DNA of 64,000 bases from Casuarius casuarius (GCA_003342895.1 PTFA01000086.1:1927199-1991198), one strand, 5' to 3'; shown: positions 25,401-38,740, counted from the first letter of the stretch. The notes: generated from the letters alone by a model not told the origin. Translations and numbers: made by a program.

Positions 25401-28400
25401 CATTACTTAATCTCAGGTGCCACTCTTGCAGGCTCACGTGCAGGCTAGTAGCCGTGGAGACGTATGACCTAGCATCTCGAAACACAGTCATACTTCTAAT
25501 ATTTGCATGCCAAAAGTTAAGGTTTCACTTTAACCTTTCAAAACAGGTAGAGTGTGACACATTTAATATTTCATGAGAAATGTGAGGAAAAGCCAAATAT
25601 CACAGCTTCCAGCAGACTAAATGGAGGACCAGCAGGATACTGAAGAAGTTAAAGGCCAGGTTAAGACCTGTTTGGGAGAACAGATGGTAACATCTATGAT
25701 AATGCTCAGTAGTCCCATCTTTCTATATAAGGAAGAATGGTAGACTCCCAAAGAAATCAATCTGAAGTAGTTTTGGACAGCATCCCTTTTGTGTCCGTCG
25801 CTGCAACAAATGAATACCCGAAAGGGGTGACTTTCTGAATGAACCGGTGCTGAGGCACACAAGCACCTCAAATACCCATCTGAAAGTGTGCAAATAAGCA
25901 TGAGTGGTGAAAAAATACAAAGAGCCGGGGAGCAGCTTGGGTATTTGAAAAAGGCCTCACCTAAGCAAAAAAGGTAAACCCTTAAATAACAGGTGAGGAG
26001 AGAAAAGGGAGAAAAAAGAAAAAAAAAAAAAGGAAGGTCTAAATATATATGTTAATTCTTTCCCGCAGCACTTAATTCTTTAAAAAGAAAGCCACAGATC
26101 TGAGAAGTTCACGTCTTCATGTTAGCTGAAAGCAGGAGTAGATGAACTCCCAGCTTTTCCAAGAATTGTGTTTTCACTGAATCTTTTTGATTTGTCAAAG
26201 TTCTTTGAGTCTCTCAAATATTTAAACAAAATATTAGGACTTCGCCCATGGAAAAAGTCACTTATAAAACCAAACCAAAACAAAATAGGACAAGCAGCAC
26301 TAAGCAGGCTTTTCTAGGTAAAGGGAAGCCCCTGCAGAGCAGAGGGAACTCCAGAAAACATCTGAGAAGGCACAACTGGACACGTTTCAGAAAGCACAAC
26401 AATAGTAATAGCATTTGCTATATTTATTTATTTATTTGCATATATTTTTTCCTATTCTTCCCCATTTCTCTTTGCTGGATTTTAGCTATCCATTTTCTTT
26501 ACTCCTTTTTCACTTTCTTTAGGTGATTATGTAGAGGAGCAAATGCTGTCTAATCTGTGTAGAAAATCTAAGGATTCTACAAAGTGTGGGCACTCACTTC
26601 TGCATAAGCAGCAAAAGCAAGGAGGTACATTGTAAAAATTATGATTTTCAGCTCCTTACCTGCCATTTACAAGTTTCCTTGGTTGTATTATTCATTACTC
26701 AAAATGTTTTCTGCAAATAATTCTTAATATAACACTTTGTCACAAGCATTTTTTGGCAAATTCTCAATTCTGGAAACTCCAACTAGGTACACAGGAGTTT
26801 CTTTTTCCCTGATTGCATGAATATATATCGTAGCTTTGAATTTCTAGTGCAAATATGTTGGACTTGCTATTTGTTTTCCATGAGTATTTGCTGAAGTTTG
26901 TTTTTCCAATAAGCAGTCCTATTGCAAACAATTTCCTAAAATATTTACCAGCAACCAAAGGGGAGTGAACACAGTCACTTATTTTATCTTGTTTACAAAT
27001 TTGAGCAAATATGCATGTACCTCCTTCCCTTTCATTTCTGTCTCATGTCCTTCAATTTTAAGTTTAAACTCTTCCTCTGTATTATCAAAAGGATTTCCAG
27101 TGCAGCTCATGAGAAAGCATTTTCTTATTAGTAGAAAATTTTCTGCAGTAAAAAAAAATGAAAACTGCATTGGGGAAGTTAGCCTTTTTCTAAGCGAAAG
27201 AGAAGGCAGGAAAGAGAAGAACCGAAATTCAATTTTTTGTTTGGAAATAGAAAAGTTCCCCCCAAATAATTAATTCAGAAGTCCCAGAAGAATAGCTGAT
27301 AGGAACCGAATTCAGCTGTTTCCAACTTCAGCCCCTCCTGGTCATATCTCCCAGGATGTATCATAATCCACCTGCCTTTGCAATATCACTAGGCATCACG
27401 GGAAATCTTGTCTGACTGACAGTGTAGTATCTAACTAGCGGGTCACCAGTCCACGGGCAGTGGCTCACACCAAGGGATAAATATAATAGTAATACTACTG
27501 GTTTTAAAAGAAGTCAAATTTGGTCTAGAGCAGAAGGACTGATCTCAGTTTGCATGCTACTTGCTTCCTTCAGCTGAGCTCAAATGGCCTGATTTCCAGT
27601 GCAGCTGGCTGGGTTAGGGAGCACAACTGTACTAATTATATCATTTCGCTAAATCTTGAGGTGATAAAGACGACAGACATTCAGCTGTCACAGGAAATGA
27701 CCCTGAAACTAAGTGAAACCTTCCACTAAGAAGCACATACACCTTTGTTAAAAAGTGCTGTGAATGCACAGCAGAAAATGTGACTCACAGCTGTTGTCGA
27801 GGAGTGTGTGTGCGTGTTGTACCCCTGGAGACATTAGAAAGGAAGCAACTCCGAAGCTGTTTTCAAGAGGATTTGGAGCGGTGCATAAGTCAATCCTAAT
27901 TCATAAGGATGCTGTCTGAAGGGTGAAATTGGAATGAGAGAGAAAATAATCCACGTGATGTCAGATTAAGGGTGAAATGCCGGCTGAAATCTGCAGAGGT
28001 GCCTGGGAGAGGCCTCGTGAGGACAACGCTTAAGGCAGCCGCCTTGCAGGTCCCAACAAGACTCGAGGGTGTGATAAGCGATGGCCAGCTCGGGGCAAGC
28101 CAAGCAGCTCAGCCCCCAGGTCCCCCAGGCTGATGCTTTGAGGAGGGTGGTGTGCCTCCTTCCTCCACCCCTTGCTCCTCTGCCTCGGCTCCTATGGCTT
28201 TCGGCAGGTCTATCCTTGGTGGTCGGAGGCAGGAGGTGTCCTGCAGCCCAGAAGATCTATTAGTCAAGTCCTCTCCTAGAGCAGAGCTGGAGCATGCTGT
28301 CCCTGCCGCACAGAGAGGTGGGGGAGGACCCCTGGTCCCTAAGAAGAATTCAGTTAATTTGAGAGGCTATACAGAAGCACGGGAGTGAAGAAAGAGTTAA

Positions 28401-28680
28401 CACACTAGGTTTGGGCATTTGACAGAGAATACTTATGTTTAACCATTCATAACTAAATCACATCAATTTAAGTGGATTCCATGTATTTCTGACTCTCACA
28501 TTAATCTCTATGCAGAGAGAGTGTCTAAATATTTGTCTCTTTCAGTTCCGATATTGTAATTCTCTACCAAAACTAAGGGGAATCCCTTGGTTTTTTTTCT
28601 TTTATTTTTTCCCGCTCCCTCCTCTCTTTTTTTCCTATGTTCTTTTCTTTATTTTCTGGTAGAAGAAAGTGGTGAAAGGC
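25400..28680. other. Intronic sequence, no gene seen
   Basis: AT-rich with an A/G-rich stretch at 25995-26037. 27345-27410 contains CTCCCAGGATG and CATCACGGGAAATC about 50 bases apart in inverse orientation, reminiscent of a decayed DNA-transposon or ZNF143-type element but too short to call. 28081-28330 is more GC-rich, with short chance frames. Confidence 0.45.
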
Positions 28681-28689
28681 TTTGGATGA

Positions 28690-29180
28690 TCATTTAAGGA
28701 AACAGGGATTTAATAAACCCTGTGTTTGGGTACATCACAGCTTTTATGTTGGCGCTGAACTCCACATACATTAAATCCACATCATCTATCAATCTTACAG
28801 TTGCGTGTCACTTATGAAAATCTACTGAGTATTGTTTTCATCTCGCCTTACAACAAGCAGCAAAGCCTCATGAATACTGAAGAGCATTGTAAATACGGCA
28901 CATCTTTTATTTTTAAAGGTCTAGACAGTTTGGAATGGCAAGATTTCTTTGTTGAAAATTGCAGCTTAAAGCAATGATTCCCAGATTCCTCCTCCCTTTT
29001 TTTTTTTCATTCTGTGTGCAAACAAGCAGAAGCATTGCTCTGTATCATTAGCAGCACCTACAACAGGGCTGCTGGTGCTGCTGCAAGTTCACCACACGAG
29101 TACTCCGCCTGTGCTAGCCATTAATCCAGCCCGATGTTGGTTCAAGTGTGATATTATTATTCAAATTCCATCCCACTAGG
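28690..29180. promoter_or_regulatory. Candidate intronic regulatory block
   Basis: Repeat-free block with an inverted ACAGGG (28702-28707)/CCCTGT (28718-28723) pair flanking TTTAATAAA, and a PBX-HOX type ATCTATCA (28784-28791; TGATAGAT on the minus strand) next to ATCATC/AATC. A T run sits at 29000. Function is inferred from motif content only. Confidence 0.35.
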
Positions 29181-32100
29181 AAGCAACCAGCTCTGAGATG
29201 TATCTATTCATTTCCACTGCTTTATTGAAATCTGACAACCTGCTTTTTCTACATTTTTGAATACTGCAACTTTATGACCACACACTGCCATCACCTTACT
29301 CTTACTTGCCTCAATAGCCCTCAGTAGTGGATCTGCCATGGGCTGAGTTTAATAGAACAATATTTTACTGTAAGACAGCACCTTTCACTTTGAAGAATAA
29401 AGCCTCATTGAAATTCAGTCATCTCTGGGACTGAGAGAGGAACAACTTTGGTGAACAGGGACATTGTGGCTGTGGACACAGTAGGAAATGTCTGGCTTTT
29501 TGAAGAGTGCAAAGTGACCTTTTAACGCGCACGCAAACCAGCTGGGGCTGCGAGGTGTCATCCGAAAGACCATTGCCGTCTATTACGTGAACCTCAATCT
29601 GAGCTAGGAAGTGGGTGGCAAAGTCTCCTGAGATCACGTTATGCTTGTAGGTAGGGCCTATTTGTGCTGGGCTGCCTTCTTCCAGCAGAAGTATCCCTCT
29701 CGCAATATTCTTGCATATATAGTTCCAGGCACAGCCAGGAACAGCAGGGAGGCATGATCAAAGAGACATACAAGGAGCTGACTAAACCTTCTCAAACAGT
29801 CACAGAAGCCTGGATTTGGCTTGAATCGCCATGAGGTGAAGGATGGGGGAATCAGTGTGATTCTTGCTTTACGCAGACCCAGTAACTTCTGCATACCTTT
29901 GACCTATCATTGCTTTTTTTTCCCCCCTTTTTTCCCTATTTGCTTGTTATCCCTGTTATCTGGTCAGTCCTATAAACTCACACGTTTGCATTCCACAAAC
30001 TTTCTCCGCGGTATGTATAGCTTCCCATAAGCTAAGAATTAACAGCAGTCTCACAACCCCCACAAGGACTTGCTGTAACTTAGTGTTACTGCTAGGACTA
30101 GGAATCACAGAACTGACTTCTAACCTTTCTGTTGGTTTCTATTTTCATGCCAGGAAAGCTGGCTTCTTCTTTACTCCTACGGACACAAAAGAAGATCTCC
30201 CCTGCCATCACACTGTGAGCCTTGAAGCTATTTCGACTGTTGAGCAGTCTTTTGTGATGTCTGAAAAAGAACCAGTGGGTGCAATGTGCTGCTGCTTGTC
30301 CAGGCAATTCCGCTCCGGTGATAGGATTAAGAGCTACTGTTTCAATCGGCTAGAGGCAGGCAGCGGTAGTCTGAACTCTCAGTTATAGGTTATCACGTTA
30401 ACGAAGGGCACCCTAAGACTCAAGGGCCAAAGGATTAGGACATCTTCCTGCTAAATCAGAAGCAACGCAAAGAAGTGCCCCAGAGCCATACTGAAGACGG
30501 CCCCTGTACAATCCAGCTGTGAATAAGCATGTCGTTATTAAGGCTGAGATGTCAAACCAGTGAGAGAGAACTTCAGTATGTTACAGATTCCCCCATCTAC
30601 CTTTGCTTGTAAACACTGGCTTGGGACAGGCTTGAATGCAGTTTGAGACAGACCTTGGTATCACACTGATACCAAGGGCTAAACTCAGATTTTTAAACCT
30701 AACTTGCCTGACTCGATGGAATCTGGATTTGAACCATCCACAGGTGTGATTTTAGTTTTCTGAAACCAAAAGTTGACAGAAGAGGTTCTGCAAAGAACAA
30801 GAGGTCACATTTGTCTGTTAGAGGGAAAAGGAGCACTTTCCATTTCCAGACTCCTGGTGGTTCAAATGAAGTGGAACCAAGGTAAAAAACAACCCTGAGT
30901 TTTGAGTTTGACAAACAGATATGATTTCATGAAAGCCATACCAAAACCTTGAGAAATGTAAGTGATGCAGAGGGAAGGAATGTGAAGTGTGTGCTGCCTC
31001 CCTCTCTGCAATCCTGTGGACTCCAAGGCACAAACATTGTTCTGGCCTGATTTTCAGAGGCCGGGGTGGGGCTGCTCACTGCATCTGAAAAGCAGACCTT
31101 TTGTTTAGATCTGCAAAAAATTTGAAAGTTTGTTAGTTCATCAAAGAAATCTAATCCACCTATTGTCCTCTGATCTTTCTCCTAAGATCCTTCCATATGA
31201 ATAGAATTGCTTTTAAAAGCATCATCCCTCTCCTCCCCGCCCCCCAGCATTTCCCATCCTCTCACCTTAAAAAACAACTCTGAGAACTTTTCGACCAAAG
31301 CAGCCATGTGGAGCCAGAATTGTTTCAGTTTTATACAGGGCCTTTGCTCACATCCTGTCGGGTGTTAAAAATCCCTCAGCTGCTTTGCTAGGACCACCCG
31401 GCTAGTTCTGAACCACATCTGACAAAATGATACTGTTCACTTCCAGAACCCATCACACAGTTATTCTTGGATAAAAGGTAAAGCAAATAGCAGCCAACTG
31501 CTCACTGCTGCAGAAACAAAGACCATCTAGCTATTTATCAAAGCTTCAGACAACCAGCTTGCTTTAAGCTCAGCCACCTCTCCCATTACAGCTTTAAACG
31601 ATAACACGCTATAATATCAGAAATGACAAATGGAACCAGGGGCCTAACCTATACACAATCAATACCTGCTCTGAAATAAGAACCATCTTCAAAGTATTGA
31701 CAAAGGGAGCCGGAATACGTATAAAACTGCAATTTTTTCTTGAATTGTTTGGTATGGCCACTGTCAACATTCATTTGTCCATGACATTCTTTTTTTTTTT
31801 TTTTTTTTTTTCTGTGAGAGCAGCAAAACCCCGAGTTGTGCAACTATTCTCAAGCCATTATAGTTGCCCTGTGTCTGCTGTTTATTGGCGGGTAAGAGGA
31901 AAAGGGCCAATTGCAAGTGCAACTTCACCAGAGCCTTCCACGGCAGATTAGAAATGGTTGTACTGCCTGCAGAGCAATCCTGCTTTCTGTTTTAGACTGA
32001 GATGCATAAGAAAAACTTAAGATATCATCAGCTATGTTCATTTTGATTGTGCTCATCCAGCTTGGGTCAGAAGAGCTTTATTTAAACTATACCCATTAAC

Positions 32101-32210
32101 CCTCTACAAGAGGAGAATAAAAAGTCTGTGTTTAGGTCATAAAGATAAGGACCTTCCTCTGAAGGATTGATGAAGGAAGCACCTTATAGGCCAGCTACTT
32201 CCTCCTCCTG
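29181..32210. other. Intronic sequence, no gene seen
   Basis: Mixed-composition intron; frames of 60-101 codons have no domain. Nothing recognised except a poly-T tract near 31.8 kb. Confidence 0.45.
31790..31811. repeat. Poly-T tract, 22 bases
   Basis: Uninterrupted run of 22 T with no recognised retroelement body adjoining it. Confidence 0.9.
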
Positions 32211-32214
32211 AGTT

Positions 32215-32440
32215 TAATAATAATACTTTGTACTTTTATAGCATCTTAAAGTGTTCACCACATTTCAGATATTCTATGAAGAATTAATAACAATTCAAAG
32301 TGCTCTGCAAATGTTCATATCCCCTTACAGATGGGGAAACTGAGACAGAGCCAAGTTGAATGGCTTGGTGAAGGTCACGCAGGGCGTTGAAACAGCTGGC
32401 AATAGAAACCAAGTCTCCAGAGTCATCGCTTGAAGCGCAA
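32215..32440 (+). repeat. MIR-type CORE-SINE, the best-preserved copy in the window
   Basis: Several modules are in the right order: TTTATAGCATCTTAAAGTG, AAGTGCTCTGCAAATGTTCA, then CCCCTTACAGATGGGGAAAC and TGAGACAGAGCCAAG, then TGGCTTGGTGAAGGTCACGC followed by AGGG, ending near CAAGTCTCCAGAGTC. This is the amniote MIR layout. Confidence 0.8.
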
Positions 32441-33394
32441 ATTCACTCTTCTCTGCTACTCCATTTGGCAGGAAAAAAGCAAGGAGTGATGAGATGAAGG
32501 TGACTTGTGAAGGGAGTTACTCACACAAGAAAATTGTCTCCAGACCAGCAGTGTACAATACAGAAAGCATAAAAGCAGGGACTGTGGTCTTGGTTCCAAG
32601 GAAGCACAGAACTGTCCAGCAGAGTCCTCAGCAGCATTAGAGAGAAGATAACGACTTTTTAGCTTTTTCTAGAGATATAACTAGCCATTTCTTTATAGCC
32701 TAAGTGAAGAGAAAGCACATAAGGAAATATGGTTGAAAGAGAGAGGTTTTACATTCACTAACTGGCTTGAGATCATCAGGGTAATATAAAAGGCCATGGC
32801 TGAAGGACAGCACTTAAAGCAAGCATCTGTGTTAAATGGTATCGCCCTGTTCTGCGTAAGAGAGGCAGCCTGTGCGGGTACGACCCCTTGGGTCTGTAAC
32901 CGTGCAAAGACTGATGTAGTGACGATGGCCTGGGGAAAACAGGATACTTACAATTGTTATGGCTGCTTGAAGACAGCAGGGAAGAGGGAACATATTGTGC
33001 ACTAAATGCAAGGCCATGTTTTATCTCGACCATATTGCTAGTCGGCACAAAGGTGGCAGAACCTTGTGGCTGACGGGAGCTCGCACAAACGAAGGCAGTG
33101 GCAGAAATGCCAGGGCTGGCGGCGCCAAGGGGCTGGTTCCCAAATTCGGGAGGGCAGGTTGTGCAGCTGCGCTGCCTGACACGCTGCCTTCGTGGCATTG
33201 AACCAAGATGCAAGCAAGGAGGAAGAAAGTTTCGAACCTTCGTAACTTAGAGAAAGTGGATTAAACAGCTCCGCATAGCTCCAGTGGAAGGCCTTTTCTG
33301 TAACACTGTATAATAGGCCCACGACATTTATTTCAAAAATCGGATAAGAAATAGTCTCTGCTAGAGAATGATAATAAAGAGGAAAAAGGCTGAC

Positions 33395-33505
33395 AGAGCC
33401 TGTTAGTACAGGAGAAATTGAGGCACAAAAGTAACATGCCCACGGTCACAAAAGAGATGCGTAGCAAACTAACCCTGAAACAGAGCCCAGGTCATATCTA
33501 ACACC
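33395..33505 (+). repeat. MIR-type CORE-SINE fragment
   Basis: ACAGGAGAAATTGAGGCACA followed by AAAGTAACATGCCCACGGTC and CTGAAACAGAGCCCAGGTCA matches successive parts of MIR from the core to the 3' region. Confidence 0.75.
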
Positions 33506-33949
33506 ACCGGCAAGATCATCTTTCCCTCCAGCACCAAGGTGGCTGTAGGACGTCACATCTATGGCATTGGCATGATGGAAGACCAACCTAATTGTCAAGA
33601 CACTCTGCTGGCTGAATCTCACTGTCGTTTCACTAGTCTCTCTGCTTCTTGCCAACTCATTTTTTGCCAAACTGAAAACCATACTTTAAAAAGGGAAAAA
33701 TTTGGCAGAGTGGCTATATTGTGCTCATCAATGCTTTAGAAACTTCAGAGAAAAATGACTCGCAGAAGAGAGAATGTGACTAAAGCAGCAGACAACCGAG
33801 CAGCTGATCAGTCTGCCTTAAACACGTGTTCTTGAAGGATACCCTAAAACGTGCTGTGCGTTATTGAGTGAATAGGCAAAACTCTTTGTATAATAAGATG
33901 TTAAAGGAAGTGAAAAGGGAAGAGAGTGGGGTTCTGGGGCTCCGCAGTA

Positions 33950-34110
33950 CAGGCGTTAGAGCTCCGGAGCCAGTCCGTGGGCTTAGCCTGCAGCCAGCCA
34001 CTTCACCTCTGCGATTCGAAACAATGGGAGCAAGTTTTTAAATAGCTGTTCCTCTTTGCTTAGGCCTTTGAAGTTCTTGGGGGGAAATGGTATTTATTAT
34101 TAGTTGTCAT
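33950..34110 (-). repeat. MIR-type CORE-SINE fragment, antisense
   Basis: CAGCCACTTCACCTCTGCGA followed by a GGGAGCAA stretch and a downstream TATTTATTATTA corresponds to reversed MIR (GTCACTTAACCTCTCTG...CTCATCTGTAAAATGGGGATAATAA). It lies within 450 bases of the previous copy, in opposite orientation. Confidence 0.6.
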
Positions 34111-34349
34111 TAGTGTGTAAATAAGTAAATATGCCCACTCCCATTTTGGAGGCAGCACAAAACAGGAAAGAACCTGCTACATGTTTCTCAGGAAAAAAAA
34201 GTGCTGATGGCTCCAGCATTTTACCCTTTCATGTAGTGCTAGTGACTGCTCTATTTTGCAGGGATTATTTCAGAAAGATTTTAGTCTGTGCTGGGATCAG
34301 GCTGGTCTCTGCTTCGCTGAATGAGTTGCCTTGGATAGAGACCAGCACA

Positions 34350-34850
34350 AGGAAGGGGTAGGAGGCGGCCGGACGCTCCGCACATGTCACCCGGAGCTGC
34401 GGGTGTTTCCTCGGGGAAAGGCACCAGACGCCCCGCCGGATCCGAGGGGAGAGCTGCACGGCCGAGCTGGCTCCACGCTGGGGAGCAGCCCCGCAGCCGC
34501 TCGCGCCGGGGGCTGGTGTGGTCTGGGCAGTGTGCTCGCAGCAGGAGGGAGGCCTAGTGACAGGCCAAGTTTAATACTGATTTTAGAACTGCCGGACAGA
34601 TTAGGCCAAGACAGACAAGAGCGTTAACCCCCGCCTGCGGAGGAGTCAGCAAATCTGCCGGGATTCGCTATGCAGGACACCCGGCCGCTCCGCTCTCATC
34701 GCTCCGGGGCTGGGGGGGACGCTGCCCCCTCGGCTCGGTGCACTGGTGGCACCGCTCGGCTGCGGTCCTCCCGCCACGGCAGCTCGGCCGGGCCACAGCC
34801 CATCCGTAGCCGTCGGATTGATGAAGCAGCCGAGCACAGTGAAGTGGCTC
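34350..34850. promoter_or_regulatory. CpG island, ~500 bp, intronic
   Basis: The longest CpG-dense block in the window (for example GGAGGCGGCCGGACGCTCCG and GACGCCCCGCCGGATCCGAG), in AT-rich surroundings. No convincing exon, TATA box or long coding frame is seen. It could be an alternative or antisense promoter or an orphan CpG island. One base (34861) at its edge is unresolved. Confidence 0.55.
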
Positions 34851-34869
34851 GATCTTGATCNCGCCAGGC

Positions 34870-36810
34870 TGGGGGATGCTTTCCCCAGCAGTAAAGGATA
34901 CCTGTCACTCTCCAGAGGGAGGCTGAAAAATGGTTGGGAAACTCCTGGTTTGTGAGTCTTTTGCTATAGAAATCAGGCCATTAGGCTGCCTCGGACTGAG
35001 GACCGAGGGGAGGAAAATATCTTTGTGCTAAAAGCTGTATAAAGGTATTATTATCATTACTATTAACTAGTACAATTACTGCAGTACTGCAATACGCCTA
35101 CTGCGATAGACCTGTTTCTAGTAGCTTGACATGTAACAGTGAGTTAGGTTTGTGCCCCAAAGAAAATACAAGCTAAATTAGATTAATATAGAGCAGTAAT
35201 GTAGTGAATATAAGGTTAAAAGAGAGGAAAATAATGCAAATCACATTATAAAAAACCTCTAAAGAGCAAAGCAAGAGCGGAGGTGAATACCATATCAGGA
35301 TTTTGGAAAAAGGGATGGAAATGGAATTGAAAAAAGGAAAACAAAGGTCACTGGGGGAATGTAGATACAAAAAAGTGCTAAGTGTTCAAAGGTATCTAGG
35401 TGGGTTGAGATGCAGGTAGGGGCTTAACAGCATTCTTACAAGTGTTTAAGCAAGTTAAAAAGGAACCAAGGCTTTAATCTGCTGAGATTCTTTTGAAAAT
35501 CCCATCAGGATTTCATCTCAAAATGTGTAAATACCTTAAAAAAATTAGCCCTAATCATTCATGGAAATTGAATGGTATTCTAGGATAAGAGTTACCTTGC
35601 ATTCAGTCTGAAGTCTCTATGCAGTTCTCATATTGAAAGAAAATGAAACAAAGACACGAATGCAGCCACGATCAGTGATTGGTTTGCTGAACTTCGGGGA
35701 GTTTGCTCACTCAGGTCAAAAGTTTCTGTAGGAAAAAAGCCCAGGAAGGGCAAAGGGTGGCCAGCATCTCATTTACCCCTGCTTTTCTGCATGTGCTGCT
35801 GATCAGAACAGAAGCTGATTAAGTACAAAACTTCAAAAATAGATTAAGGTTACACAAGAAGAAAACTCTTGCACTCATAATTTGCATGCACAGACTAGTG
35901 AATCCTCCTCCAATATGTATCTACATCCTGCCACTCTAGGATTCATATTTTTTTTTTAAGCTTTATCTGCGAATGAGGGCAAGATCTCAAGGGATACAGG
36001 TTTCCTGTTATAGAAAAGATTCTTGATGGCTATGTCTAGTAAATAAAATGGGCCAACACCAGCTCTCTGGTACGGCATAGCCAACCACTCCACCCTTCCA
36101 GGACAGCATGACCACGTCCGTGTCCCCCACAGGGAGCACGTCCCAGCCGCTGCTACCCGTCTCCGCCTTGGCGTTGTCCTCGCGTGGTTCCTCCACAGCC
36201 GAGGAGGCACGTGAGCATCCCGCTGCTCGTCTGCAGAAGCACAGTTTAGCCCTCAGTCTGTTAAAACAAACATGCCACAAACTAAGGCATAAACTCTCCC
36301 CAAACTCCACAGGCTCAAGCAGATGTGCCTGTGAAATGGATCTGCGGACTCCTTGCAGGAGACACTTGATAGCAAAGTGAGCCTCAGCGCCATGTGATGA
36401 GGCAGTTGCTAAGGTAACTACTTTTTTTCTTTTAGAGAAAAGCCAAGTAAACAAGCATGTAAATAGACTTAAGAGCCACGTAAATTGTTGGTGAAGCTAT
36501 TCTGGTTACCTTGACGATAAAGTATCACTCTTCCAGGATTTAAACTTTCTTTGGCATGTAAAGAATATAATATGTTGTGATATCAGGCAGCTACAATTGG
36601 ATCATCTCAGGTTTTGGGCCAATCTTCTCTCTTTTAGTGTTACTCTCCCTTGCAGGGTGTGAAGGCATCCCATCGAGCTGAGGCACACACCGCACAAGAC
36701 TGTGCACCTCTCCGTGTCAGCCGGCAGGCTCCTCTACGAGGCAGCGTCTTGTGTGTATGGGCATTAAATCATGAAGAGGATGGAGCAGCTGTCCCCTCAT
36801 CAACCTTGAT
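34870..36810. other. Intronic sequence, no gene seen
   Basis: AT-rich to mixed. A moderately GC-rich patch at 36060-36380 carries overlapping frames on both strands (148 codons minus, 90 plus), a sign of chance rather than a gene. Confidence 0.45.
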
Positions 36811-36814
36811 TATA

Positions 36815-36950
36815 TCTTTATTAATTAGAATAATAGTAGTTAAGCAGCACTTTTATGACCTTGCAGTCATTAATGTGAACTAAATTTTGAAAGTATTGCT
36901 TTCCTTTTACAGGCAGAGAAACGGAGATGGCTAGACTACCAAAGCTGGTG
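36815..36950 (+). repeat. Probable MIR-type CORE-SINE fragment
   Basis: AGCAGCACTTTTATGACCTT, then TTTTACAGGCAGAGAAACGG followed by AGATGGC, resembles the MIR order (start of SINE body, then TTTTACAGATGGGGAAACTGAG). Strongly diverged. Confidence 0.4.
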
Positions 36951-37109
36951 TTTAAACGGACAGCGTGCTCTCGTGAGTCCTTAATCTTAGCTTTGACCAC
37001 AGACTCATGGGAATCAGTTCCATACTGGATTAGCTAGACTTAAAGGATTGCATTAAAATGGTGGCCTAAACCGACTCTATAGCGACCCTACAAAGCAATT
37101 TGCCACAGC

Positions 37110-37560
37110 CCAGGCAAAATGCACGTTCCCTCCCTCTCCGAGCGGAGCAGTGGCTCCGCTGTCCCCGTCACAGACCGGGTCCTGCCCCCGGCACAGCTCC
37201 TACCCAGGCAGGCCGCGAGGCTCGCCCTCCTTGCTGGTTGAGCGCAGCAGAGGCAGTCGCTGGAAACGCCGCCTCCGGGTGGTATTGCCGGGGCGCGGGA
37301 GAAGCTCTCACTACACGCCTGGCACACGCGCTGCAACGCCAGCCCGCCTTCCCCGCGTTGAGGATTTCTCCGCGTGCTTTCCCTCCCGTGCCCACCCGCC
37401 GGCAGCCTTTCTTGGCCGTTCAGCTGGCATGGAGCGATGGAGAAGGCAAGGGGCTTTTCACCCCGAGCTGTCTAAGCTTTCCTGATACTGGGTCTGTGGC
37501 GGTTGCCGCTGCAAGAGCAGAGCCCCCAGCGTCGAGGCCGGCGCGTGAACTGTAGCTGGC
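37110..37560. promoter_or_regulatory. CpG-rich islet
   Basis: CpG-dense over about 450 bp, with frames open on both strands (111 and 151 codons plus, 82 and 75 minus) because GC-rich DNA has few stops. No domain in any of them. Confidence 0.5.
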
Positions 37561-38740
37561 ACGAACGACACCAGGCAGCATAACTATTTCAGCCCTGCCA
37601 GTCCTCAGCAGGGGTCACGGCTGACAGCAGCCTTAATAAAATTGGTTGGGGTTGGGTGACTAAACTGAAACATCTCAGCTGAAAAAGAAAAAGCAAGATT
37701 GAGGCTCATTCAACAGCTTTCTCCTCACATAGTTAAGGGAGAGCTTCACTACAATTGACAGCTAATTCAGTACACATCTCATAATATATTTTCTCACCAG
37801 CTATATGACAAGTCTAGTGAACAGGATGCAAATGAACACTTAGGCAGGTAAGTTCCTAATGTCACGTTAAGACTCAGCACAGCATCACTGTCTTCTCCAT
37901 GCAGCGGACGAGTTACGGAGCGATGGAGCGGTTGGGAACAGCGGGATGGCAGAGGAAACGGGAGGTAGAAGAGGTTAATTTATGGAAATTATCTAGGTCA
38001 CCCAGTAAGTAGGACATGCCATGCACAGCTTTAAAAGTACAATAGTAATTTATTTAGAATCTGATTTTCTCAATAGATAGTCAATGAGGGTTATCAGGAG
38101 TCGTGTAATTGTTTTTGATCTCTTCATCACAAAATGAACTGCCACATCCTGAACGGACGGAGGAGCTTCCAGACTTGTTAGCTTATAGTAGGGCCTCCCA
38201 GATCACGGGTAGGGATTTGGCTGAACTGTGGCCGCAGCCTGCGAGCCGAGTGCGATGGAGGTGTGATTTCCTGCTGCATTTTACGGCAGCAGGTATGCCC
38301 CTGGGAGTACCGGGAGGCAGTTCCTGGGGCTTGAAAAGAAAAACTTTAGAAGATGTTATTGCTTCAGAACTACATGTGATTTGGGGTAGGAGTGGAACAA
38401 AATGGGAAAAAAAGAAATTCTCTACAACCAGGCTAATTCTTCCAAAACTGTCTTAGACTTGCCTTAGCAGTTAAGAACTAGTGAATCTTCTCCTAATTTC
38501 TAATGGTAGGAACAAGAAAGGATTTCTTATCCCTAGTAGCTGACATAATGACTGTAACAGCAAGGCTCTTGGCCATTTCGTCCATTTTTCTGGTCTCATT
38601 TTTAATGCTACAGCTGAGAATATAAAATCTGGACTGTGGAGCTCCCTCCAGTAATTTCACACAATCTTTCTCCATGTGAGGAGCAAACGAAAGCAGAGGA
38701 AATCTGAGGGGCACGTGCAGCACAAGCAGGGAGAGAGGAG
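37561..38740. other. Intronic sequence, nothing recognised
   Basis: Mixed composition. Overlapping short frames on both strands only. Confidence 0.45.

Noticed and set aside
27345..27410. CTCCCAGGATG ... CATCACGGGAAATC as a miniature DNA transposon or ZNF143 site pair
   Set aside because: The match is short and imperfect and no element boundary is visible.
32776..33213. 145-codon minus-strand frame containing MPRRQRVRQRS, superficially like the TSHZ exon 1 start
   Set aside because: Beyond M-P-R-R there is no match to MPRRKQQAP, and no donor occurs one base into a glycine codon after ~13 residues.
34861..34861. Isolated N positions (also 9474, 49965, 51834, 60048) as assembly gaps
   Set aside because: They are single unresolved bases in continuous sequence, not scaffold gaps.
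37100..37555. 111-151-codon frames in CpG-rich DNA
   Set aside because: Frames are open on both strands at once, as expected from low stop density in GC-rich sequence. No domain is present.
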